The notes under the pieces were generated by a model that saw only the letters and a program-made list of their open reading frames with translations, was not told the origin of the DNA and searched no databases. Positions 1-4,685 of a stretch of DNA of 7,741 nucleotides are shown here, piece by piece. The translations under genes and the position numbers were made by a program. The DNA lies in NCBI GenBank assembly GCA_020429465.1, contig JAGQLH010000064.1:1-7741 (forward strand), read 5' to 3'. The number at the start of each line of letters is the position of its first letter. Position 1 is the stretch's first letter. This DNA comes from Candidatus Dojkabacteria bacterium (lineage in GTDB: Bacteria; Patescibacteriota; Dojkabacteria; B142; WJKM01).

Positions 1-1
1 A

Positions 2-385
2 ATTCCGTATAACCACAATTACGAACTACTCATACAGGACAGAAGAGGTCATAAACCTCCACCGTGGGGATTTTTTGGTGGTGGAATTGAAGAAGGAGAG
101 AGCCCTTTAGAAGCAGTAATACGGGAAACAGAAGAAGAACTAACCTATTCACTAACAGAAAAAGATATTGTCTTTTTAGATACATTTGAACGAATAACGG
201 AAAAGAGAAATCAAATCATTAGTTGGGTTTATACATGGGATTTTAGGAATCAAAATTTGTCGGACTTTACTCTTTGTGAAGGTTCAGGGATGGAATTTAT
301 GCCTCTAGAAAAAGTATATCAACTATTTAAATATGCAGATAATATTGCTATGCTGGATGCGTTCAAACAGAAATTTCATCTTTAA
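2..385 (+). CDS. Nudix hydrolase, 5'-truncated by window edge
   Basis: This is an open frame of 127 residues entering from the left edge and ending in TAA at 383-385. Nudix proteins hydrolyse nucleoside diphosphates linked to another moiety, using Mg2+ bound by the Nudix box. The box is visible at about residues 28-48: PPWGFFGGGIEEGE, then SPLEAVI, then RETEEEL. This fits Gx5Ex7REUxEE, with two departures from consensus: Thr replaces the hydrophobic U after RE, and Thr replaces the final Gly. The metal-binding Glu residues are all present. Family members are usually about 130-160 residues, so probably only a short N-terminal strand is missing. The flanking PPPWGFFGGGIE is typical of the small MutT-like group. 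The substrate cannot be told from sequence (8-oxo-dGTP, another NTP, ADP-ribose or a nucleotide sugar are all possible). Confidence 0.9.
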   Translation: MPYNHNYELLIQDRRGHKPPPWGFFGGGIEEGESPLEAVIRETEEELTYSLTEKDIVFLDTFERITEKRNQIISWVYTWDFRNQNLSDFTLCEGSGMEFMPLEKVYQLFKYADNIAMLDAFKQKFHL

Positions 386-388
386 TCT

Positions 389-415
389 GTTATCCTGAAC
401 TCATTTCAGGATGAC
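389..415. repeat. 11-bp palindromic hairpin, candidate dispersed repeat
   Basis: A perfect 8-bp inverted repeat, ATCCTGAA / TTCAGGAT (392-399 and 405-412), has a 5-base loop. It extends outward by three more pairs, one of them G-T, giving an 11-bp stem over 389-415. It sits four bases after the Nudix stop. Only three T residues follow on the plus strand, so it is a poor intrinsic terminator. The core resembles short ATCCTGAA-TTCAGGAT palindromes that recur between genes in many bacterial genomes. That resemblance is from memory, and only one copy was seen here. Confidence 0.6.
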
Positions 416-437
416 TTTCATACAAAGAAGTAACAAT

Positions 438-441
438 AGGA
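438..441 (+). promoter_or_regulatory. Weak ribosome binding site for the TfoX_C gene
   Basis: AGGA lies four bases before the ATG at 446. The spacing is short, but it is the only Shine-Dalgarno-like match near this start. Confidence 0.4.
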
Positions 442-445
442 TACT

Positions 446-712
446 ATGTCGGATTTAACAAAACTTAAAAACATTGGTGAGGTATCAGCAGGCTGGCTTG
501 AAGAGCTTGGGATAACTTCCGCAAAAGACATTGAAGAGTTTGGGATATACAATATATTTGATGAACTCCAACAGAGAGGCTATGGCGTAACTGTTATATT
601 AATCTATGCACTCCAAGGTGCACTTATGGATATTCATTGGAATGAATTACCCAAAGAGGTGAAAAAAGAAATAGATAGGGAAATGCGTACTCTAGGAATA
701 ATCTCGAAATAG
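446..712 (+). CDS. TfoX/Sxy C-terminal domain protein (stand-alone)
   Basis: This 88-residue protein matches the C-terminal domain of TfoX/Sxy over nearly its full length. It has LTKLKNIGEVSAGWLEELGI (a helix-hairpin-helix-like segment with the conserved N-I-G and W-L), then SAKDIEEFGIYNIFDELQ, then the LIYALQGALMDIHWNELP signature at about residues 52-69. In Haemophilus and Vibrio, TfoX is a competence regulator with an extra N-terminal domain. That domain is absent here, so a regulatory role should not be assumed. Stand-alone TfoX_C proteins are common and mostly uncharacterised. The ATG has a short AGGA (438-441) four bases upstream. The gene follows the Nudix gene by 60 bp on the same strand and might share its transcript. 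No separate promoter is evident. Confidence 0.88.
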   Translation: MSDLTKLKNIGEVSAGWLEELGITSAKDIEEFGIYNIFDELQQRGYGVTVILIYALQGALMDIHWNELPKEVKKEIDREMRTLGIISK

Positions 713-762
713 CTCTCCATTGCTAAAATTCCCACTGTTTCTATGATGTAGTGATTATATAG

Positions 763-768
763 TATAAT
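763..768 (+). promoter_or_regulatory. Putative -10 box upstream of the 364-residue ORF
   Basis: A perfect TATAAT lies 31 bases before the ATG at 800, in the 87-bp spacer after the TfoX_C gene. No convincing -35 hexamer is found 16-18 bases upstream. The box is the right half of an AT-rich inverted repeat, ATTATA-TAG-TATAAT (754-768). It is followed at 774-784 by the 11-bp palindrome TTGTATTACAA, which would sit at about the transcription start and could be an operator. AT-rich palindromes arise easily by chance in such DNA. Confidence 0.4.
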
Positions 769-799
769 GTGATTTGTATTACAATATAAGTCTCATTAT

Positions 800-1894
800 A
801 TGTCTGTAGTTTTAGTCGATATAAATCATACCCCTCCTATTGCCTTACCTTTAAGGTCAGAAGGAAACCCAATGCATGACTTACTATTATTTGATAGTGC
901 AGAAGAAGCATGTGGGATACTTCATAGCTATTTGTCTGAATTACTCCCAGACCAAGGCGCCTTACTTGATACAAGATACATTAAAGAGACTTTAGCTGGG
1001 TGTATAAACTTTTTGGAGATGGCTTGGATTAATCATTCTATACCAGATGGTGGTAGGCAAAACCACCTATTAGTATGGGAATTCTTTCAAAATGTACCGA
1101 TCGATCAACTCATTTCTAAAACACTGTTTTCTGCTCCTGGTTCAAAACTTGCTATAGATTATCTTCATTATCGAATAGGTAACCACTATGATATGAATTA
1201 TGTATATGACGATGATTTTTTAAAGTTGGCATTGCTTAGTTCTCTGGAACCGTTTAAAGATCTTATTCCAATGTTTTTAAGACGAAGAGTAAAACAGGAA
1301 CCTGCAGAATTGTACACATTGAAATCAGATCCAGCTTTGTTACAACATCATCCAGAAGAACCTTGTGGTGTAGCAATACAATTATTTGGCTCAACTGAGA
1401 ATACTCTTGTATTCTCTCATACCCCTTCTGATACTGAAGGTCAAGAAGCTACTCTGAATCTAACTCTAGAGGAGGACCAAGTTTCAGCTACACTCCCTAT
1501 TGATGAAACGTACCCGCCTATTTATGTACTCCATGATTGGATTACAACTATAGTTGAAAATCCTGATACCAGTATTGATGAAATCACTAATCGTTTTTTA
1601 CTTGGCTTCCGAACAAGTTTAACCTCAAACATCAATCACGAAGGGAGAAGCGAGTATTATCGACTTCTTCAGCAGGTTGATAAACGAATGAAATTTCATT
1701 TGACTGAGCTGAATAATAAAGTTGAACGAAGTACTGATGATTTACTCTATCTTATGAAATTTGTTCGAACTATTTACAATATGACCTTACATTTACTCCC
1801 CGAAGAACATAGGATCCATATAAATCCTCAAAGTGTGCTTGATATTGAAACCACAAAGACCATGGCAGCTGAATTACTTACTCACGTATCCTGA
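800..1894 (+). CDS. Hypothetical protein, unrecognised family
   Basis: I do not recognise this protein (364 residues from the ATG at 800). It is soluble in character, with no signal peptide or membrane segment. The first part, about residues 25-175, looks helical and aromatic-rich and includes MAWINHSIPDGG and VWEFFQNVPIDQLISK, ending in a basic patch FLRRRVKQ. A middle section of about residues 185-240 is acidic and strand-like, for example EATLNLTLEEDQVSATLPI. The C-terminal 110 residues look helical (YYRLLQQVDKRMKFHLTELN, then DDLLYLMKFVRTIYNMTLHL). The start is uncertain: ATG 800 lacks a ribosome site but lies 31 bases below a TATAAT, whereas in-frame ATG 872 has AGAAGGA at ideal spacing. 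The frame ends in TGA directly against the stop of the convergent trmB. The length and intact frame support a real gene. Confidence 0.75.
   Translation: MSVVLVDINHTPPIALPLRSEGNPMHDLLLFDSAEEACGILHSYLSELLPDQGALLDTRYIKETLAGCINFLEMAWINHSIPDGGRQNHLLVWEFFQNVPIDQLISKTLFSAPGSKLAIDYLHYRIGNHYDMNYVYDDDFLKLALLSSLEPFKDLIPMFLRRRVKQEPAELYTLKSDPALLQHHPEEPCGVAIQLFGSTENTLVFSHTPSDTEGQEATLNLTLEEDQVSATLPIDETYPPIYVLHDWITTIVENPDTSIDEITNRFLLGFRTSLTSNINHEGRSEYYRLLQQVDKRMKFHLTELNNKVERSTDDLLYLMKFVRTIYNMTLHLLPEEHRIHINPQSVLDIETTKTMAAELLTHVS
859..865 (+). promoter_or_regulatory. Shine-Dalgarno site pointing to an internal start at 872
   Basis: AGAAGGA ends six bases before an in-frame ATG at 872-874, which is codon 25 of the long frame. 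No comparable site precedes the ATG at 800. This is the best argument that translation begins at 872, giving a 340-residue protein. Confidence 0.55.
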
Positions 1895-2554
1895 TTAGTT
1901 TGAAACTTTATACTGTAAATAGCATATTTCTTTCTCCAGCCCTCTCCACTTTTTTTCAAATTTTGTGATTATATCGAGCCTCGGATCTGTGTTACCTGAC
2001 TCAGGAATACCTTCTAATTTTTCAATCATCTCAAGATCATCTTGCTGAGCTATAATTTCCTGCGTATATTCAAAAAGTTCTTTTGAGTCTGTTTTTAAAT
2101 GAATTTTTCCAGTATCTTTCAAAATAGTCTTGTATATTTCTAAAAAACGGGGAGAAGTGAGACGTTTCTTTGCTTTTTTCTCACGCAGAAATGGATCTGG
2201 GAATGTAATCCATATCTCATCTATAGACTCTTTGGGTAAAAAATCGGCTATAGTTTCTATCTGAACTCGAAAGAATAGTACATTCTGCAAATCTTTCTGA
2301 ATACCCTGTTGAGCTCCGGCCCAAATCCGCTCACCTTGAATATCAATTCCTATATGCAAACTATCTGGATACATATCGGCTAGTCCTATTGTATACTCAC
2401 CCCTTCCACACGCAAGTTCTAGAACTCTTGATTTATAATTTCTAAAGTACTCACTAAGAATACTCTTAATCTCGGCTTTATCCTGTGTATGCTGTAAAAC
2501 AAAGGGGAGCTCATTGAGCTCCGCAAATTTTGTTAGCTTATTTTTCTTCCCCAC
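1895..2554 (-). CDS. trmB: tRNA (guanine-N7-)-methyltransferase TrmB
   Basis: TrmB transfers a methyl group from S-adenosylmethionine to N7 of G46 in the variable loop of tRNA, in the cytoplasm. The 219-residue product has the family's motifs in order: SAM motif I LELACGRGEYT (45-55), motif II IGIDIQGERIW (68-78), the signature FPDPFLREKKAKKRL (118-132, where many homologues have FPDPW), HLKTDS (152-157), and the C-terminal substrate motif ITKFEKKW (196-203, the conserved T-K-F-E). Length is normal. Translation starts at GTG (2554-2552), with AGAGGA six bases upstream and inside the end of the preceding small ORF. The gene is probably co-transcribed and coupled with that ORF from a promoter near 2700. 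Its TAA stop abuts the TGA of the convergent hypothetical gene without any gap, and no terminator is visible. Confidence 0.95.
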   Translation of the reverse strand: MGKKNKLTKFAELNELPFVLQHTQDKAEIKSILSEYFRNYKSRVLELACGRGEYTIGLADMYPDSLHIGIDIQGERIWAGAQQGIQKDLQNVLFFRVQIETIADFLPKESIDEIWITFPDPFLREKKAKKRLTSPRFLEIYKTILKDTGKIHLKTDSKELFEYTQEIIAQQDDLEMIEKLEGIPESGNTDPRLDIITKFEKKWRGLEKEICYLQYKVSN

Positions 2555-2557
2555 TAT

Positions 2558-2656
2558 TTATCCTCTGTATCGTAGGCTAATTGTACCTTTCTTACCTTTT
2601 CGTTTCATCTTATTTTTTTTCTGCTTCTTCTGAGCCATTTTTTTTGCTTTATTCAT
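2558..2656 (-). CDS. Small lysine-rich protein, 32 residues
   Basis: A short frame runs from ATG at 2656-2654 to TAA at 2560-2558. It encodes 32 residues, of which 12 are Lys and 3 are Arg, with no acidic residues. It starts MNKAKKMAQKKQKK and ends KGTISLRYRG. A partial Shine-Dalgarno, GTGAG (2666-2662), precedes it by five bases, and an extended -10 promoter lies about 40 bases upstream. Its stop is three bases from the trmB GTG. The composition recalls small RNA-binding or ribosome-associated basic peptides, but I cannot assign a family. Alternatively it is a leader peptide controlling trmB. An internal ATG at 2638 would give a 26-residue form. The coding strand holds two runs of eight A residues (2645-2638 and 2620-2613). 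The frame may be fortuitous, but its placement, coupling and promoter argue that it is translated. Confidence 0.55.
   Translation of the reverse strand: MNKAKKMAQKKQKKNKMKRKGKKGTISLRYRG
2561..2566 (-). promoter_or_regulatory. Shine-Dalgarno site of trmB, inside the small ORF
   Basis: On the minus strand AGAGGA lies six bases before the trmB GTG. It is formed by the last two sense codons (AGA GGA) of the small ORF, so ribosomes finishing that ORF would clear or occupy the trmB initiation site. It supports GTG 2554 as the trmB start. Confidence 0.65.
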
Positions 2657-2696
2657 AAGAACTCACATAAAAATTTAAGAAAATAGTTCTACATTA

Positions 2697-2706
2697 ATTA
2701 TACCAT
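2697..2706 (-). promoter_or_regulatory. Extended -10 promoter for the small ORF and trmB
   Basis: The minus strand reads ATGG-TATAAT, which gives a perfect -10 hexamer (2702-2697) with a TGn extension (2705-2703). An extended -10 can act without a good -35 box, and none is clear at 2720-2725. Initiation would be near 2690, leaving a leader of about 33 bases before the small ORF start at 2656. Confidence 0.6.
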
Positions 2707-2718
2707 CGATAGCTATCG
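2707..2718. promoter_or_regulatory. Perfect 12-bp palindrome, possible operator
   Basis: CGATAGCTATCG is a perfect 12-bp palindrome. It lies one base upstream of the extended -10 element of the minus-strand promoter, in its spacer region. It is also about 30 bp before the start of the divergent transporter gene. It is less AT-rich than its surroundings, so it is less likely to be a chance AT palindrome. A dimeric regulator bound here could affect both directions. No regulator gene is present in the window. Confidence 0.4.
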
Positions 2719-2748
2719 CAGTAGACATGTTTCTTATTATTCCCTAGA

Positions 2749-3885
2749 ATGATTTGTATGAAGAATAAAGATTTTGCACTTACAACTCTTGTAGAAAACT
2801 TCCAAGCGCTTTATAGCCTTTCTGTACATACCTTTGGAATAATTTTCTTTTATCAACTTTTTGGTAATAATGCATTTCTTGCATTTTTACCCATAATTCT
2901 TAGATATTTTTTTCTTGCCGTTCTAATTCCTTATTCATCCTGGATTGCTGGGAAGATAGGAACTAGCAAATCTTTATTATTAGCAGTATTTCTCTACATC
3001 TTTAGCTCTCTTCCTTTATTATTATTCCAATACGTACCAAATAACTTTCTAGTTCTTTCATGGTTACTACTATTTATACTTGGAGACCTCTTTTATAACC
3101 CAGCAAGAATCTATCTCTATGGTCAAAATTCAACACATAATAATAGAGGGACAACATTTGCCTTCAAGCATATTACTCTTACTATTACAAAAATTCTAAC
3201 CCCTTTGGTATCTGGATATATTATAGAGACATTTGGTTTTAGCAGAATGATAGTGTTATCTGCTCTTGTAGCATCTCTTTCAATTGTCCCAATTATGATG
3301 TTACATAATCTCAAATTCAATGTAATGCTACAAAATCATTCTTGGTTTACGAATCCATCAGTAAAAAAACTTACCCTGGTAAATTCAATAGGACGTTTTG
3401 GAGATCATGCAGGACAAACTATTTGGGTACTATACCTTTACTTCCTTTTTGGTCAATCTACAAGTAACGTAGGAACATTATTTACATTCACTACGGCTAT
3501 TTCAATAGCATTTTTATACGTCTTCGGACTATTTTTGAACAAACATAATAGAATTAAATCATTCAAAGGAACAAGTTTACTATATGCACTTACAAATATT
3601 TTGAGAGCTTTACCTATTAGTCCGATCATACTAGATACCTGCAATAAGGTGGTAAACCAATTTAGGGGCGAAGTAGCAGAAGTTATTAATTACGATTTTA
3701 TGAATGACAATGTGAAGAATAAGGATAAAGACGAAATGATGGTCATTAGAGAGATTGGTCTCAATCTTAATATTGTAATCAGTTACTTAGTTGGCGGACT
3801 CCTACTTTACTTCCTGGATTTTCAACTAACTTTCATAAGTCTGGGAGTTATCATGGCCGCACTTTCATTGTTAGTCAAAGACTAA
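2749..3885 (+). CDS. MFS-type membrane transporter
   Basis: This is a 378-residue, strongly hydrophobic protein with about 11 likely membrane segments, near residues 20-38, 43-65, 75-94, 98-115, 138-160, 166-186, 208-234, 241-263, 274-296, 336-357 and 359-376. A longer polar loop at about 187-207 divides it in two, as in the major facilitator superfamily. The loop between segments 2 and 3, WIAGKIGTSKSLL, is a degenerate form of MFS motif A (GxxxDRxGRR) without its acidic residue. The polar stretch FMNDNVKNKDKDEMMVIRE (about 317-335) before the last pair of helices is distinctive. The protein is at the short end for MFS, and the substrate is unknown. ATG 2749 is the first start and ATG 2758 (codon 4) is an alternative; neither has a clear ribosome site. 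The gene is divergent from the trmB pair. Confidence 0.75.
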   Translation: MICMKNKDFALTTLVENFQALYSLSVHTFGIIFFYQLFGNNAFLAFLPIILRYFFLAVLIPYSSWIAGKIGTSKSLLLAVFLYIFSSLPLLLFQYVPNNFLVLSWLLLFILGDLFYNPARIYLYGQNSTHNNRGTTFAFKHITLTITKILTPLVSGYIIETFGFSRMIVLSALVASLSIVPIMMLHNLKFNVMLQNHSWFTNPSVKKLTLVNSIGRFGDHAGQTIWVLYLYFLFGQSTSNVGTLFTFTTAISIAFLYVFGLFLNKHNRIKSFKGTSLLYALTNILRALPISPIILDTCNKVVNQFRGEVAEVINYDFMNDNVKNKDKDEMMVIREIGLNLNIVISYLVGGLLLYFLDFQLTFISLGVIMAALSLLVKD

Positions 3886-3891
3886 TTACTA

Positions 3892-3913
3892 GCTTGAAAG
3901 TGAGCGATTTTTT
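3892..3913 (+). terminator. Weak intrinsic terminator after the transporter gene
   Basis: A 4-bp stem, GCTT / GAGC (one G-T pair), with a 6-base loop is followed by GA and then six T residues (3908-3913), just after the TAA at 3883-3885. The stem is weak. A second inverted repeat, TTAGTC-AAA-GACTAA (3871-3885), overlaps the end of the coding region and may add to folding. The T run also overlaps the stop codon of the convergent methyltransferase. Confidence 0.35.
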
Positions 3914-4535
3914 ATTCAAACACTATATCTTCCTCACTACATTCTTCCATATCACCGATAAAGTAGGCGACTTTAAAAACGACCATACCATCTATAACTA
4001 TATTCTCAATTTTACAGTTTCCAAGTTCTTTTAACGTAGCGCATGTGAATGTTGCAGGAACTCTAGCTACAATATCATTCGTAACATATTGCTTCGTGAG
4101 ATTAAACATATCCCTAAGACTTGGCTGTGTTGCATCTATATCAGAAACGTGACTTGATCTATCCATAACCCTTGTTGACCAACCGGGGTCGAGTAAAGCT
4201 ATATCTGCATCTATTGATTTTAGTAAATCACTATCTAAAACATCCCCATGTATAAATTGAACATTATCAATTTCATATAGTTCTGCGTTCTTCCGTGCCA
4301 TAGAAACTCTATCTGGATTACTATCAATTCCGATAACTTTATCAATCTTTTTTGCTAATTGAATGCAGGTAGAACCAACACAACTACATAACTCAACAGC
4401 AGACTTAAAATCTTTATAATCTAAAATTGTTTCTACTATATGTTGAGCTACATATTCTGGATTACTGATAAATGATGACTGTTCATCTGTATACACCTCT
4501 TTAGAAAATCTCTTTCCTCTTTTCTTTGTTTTCAT
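3912..4535 (-). CDS. Class I SAM-dependent methyltransferase, RsmD/TGS1-like
   Basis: A 207-residue protein with a Rossmann-type methyltransferase fold. Counting from ATG 4535, motif I is AVELCSCVGSTCIQLAKK (46-63), with Cys-rich variation on the usual D/E-x-x-x-G-x-G. The motif II acid is in VIGIDSNPDR (67-76), GDVLD lies at 97-101, and motif IV is ALLDPGWS (113-120). The [D/N/S]-P-P/G-[W/Y/F] form of motif IV is that of N-methyltransferases acting on nucleic acid bases. The order resembles the RNA cap guanine-N2 methyltransferase (TGS1) family and bacterial RsmD. The basic N-terminus (MKTKKRGKRFSK) would suit RNA binding. The exact substrate is unknown. A TTG at 4544 would add three residues, but ATG 4535, preceded by GAGA, is preferred. 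A promoter with a consensus -35 lies at 4597-4624. The gene ends 26 bp from the convergent transporter. Confidence 0.75.
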   Translation of the reverse strand: MKTKKRGKRFSKEVYTDEQSSFISNPEYVAQHIVETILDYKDFKSAVELCSCVGSTCIQLAKKIDKVIGIDSNPDRVSMARKNAELYEIDNVQFIHGDVLDSDLLKSIDADIALLDPGWSTRVMDRSSHVSDIDATQPSLRDMFNLTKQYVTNDIVARVPATFTCATLKELGNCKIENIVIDGMVVFKVAYFIGDMEECSEEDIVFE

Positions 4536-4596
4536 ATATCTCAAGTAAGAATTAATAAAGCAAACTTTAAACTCTTTTGAATTACAGTCAGCCTAC

Positions 4597-4624
4597 TTTA
4601 TAGTAATGCAAACAAGGCTGTCAA
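4597..4624 (-). promoter_or_regulatory. Promoter of the RsmD/TGS1-like methyltransferase gene
   Basis: The minus strand shows a consensus -35 TTGACA (4624-4619), a 16-base spacer and a -10 TATAAA (4602-4597). Initiation would fall near 4590, giving a leader of about 55 bases before ATG 4535. The -35 box lies inside one arm of the hairpin that follows nrdJ. Confidence 0.6.
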
Positions 4625-4644
4625 GCAGATTGCTGACAGCCTTG
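4613..4644 (-). terminator. GC-rich hairpin downstream of nrdJ, probable terminator
   Basis: An 11-bp perfect inverted repeat, CAAGGCTGTCA (4613-4623) / TGACAGCCTTG (4634-4644), has a 10-base loop that could pair two bases further around a bulged A. It lies 41 bp after the nrdJ stop codon and is far richer in G+C than its surroundings. On the minus strand the stem is followed only by TTTGCATT, a short T tract, so termination may be partial or factor-assisted. Confidence 0.6.
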
Positions 4645-4685
4645 GTGTATTCGATACAAAAGGTTTACCTTCTGATTAATATGAT

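Noticed and set aside
1994..2004. CCTGACTCAGG palindrome inside trmB
   Set aside because: It is coding sequence for conserved TrmB residues, and a short palindrome of this size is expected by chance.
3123..3320. Minus-strand open frame of 65 codons
   Set aside because: It lies wholly inside the transporter gene on the other strand, has no ribosome site and shows no family motif.
3453..3644. Minus-strand open frame of 63 codons
   Set aside because: It is an antisense shadow of the transporter membrane segments.
3871..3885. TTAGTC-AAA-GACTAA as the transporter terminator
   Set aside because: It has a 3-base loop, overlaps the stop codon and has no T tract right after it. It is mentioned only as a possible aid to the weak hairpin that follows.
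4536..4544. TTG start three codons upstream of the RsmD/TGS1-like methyltransferase ATG
   Set aside because: ATG 4535 is the stronger initiator, and the GAGA that overlaps the TTG region serves as its weak ribosome site.
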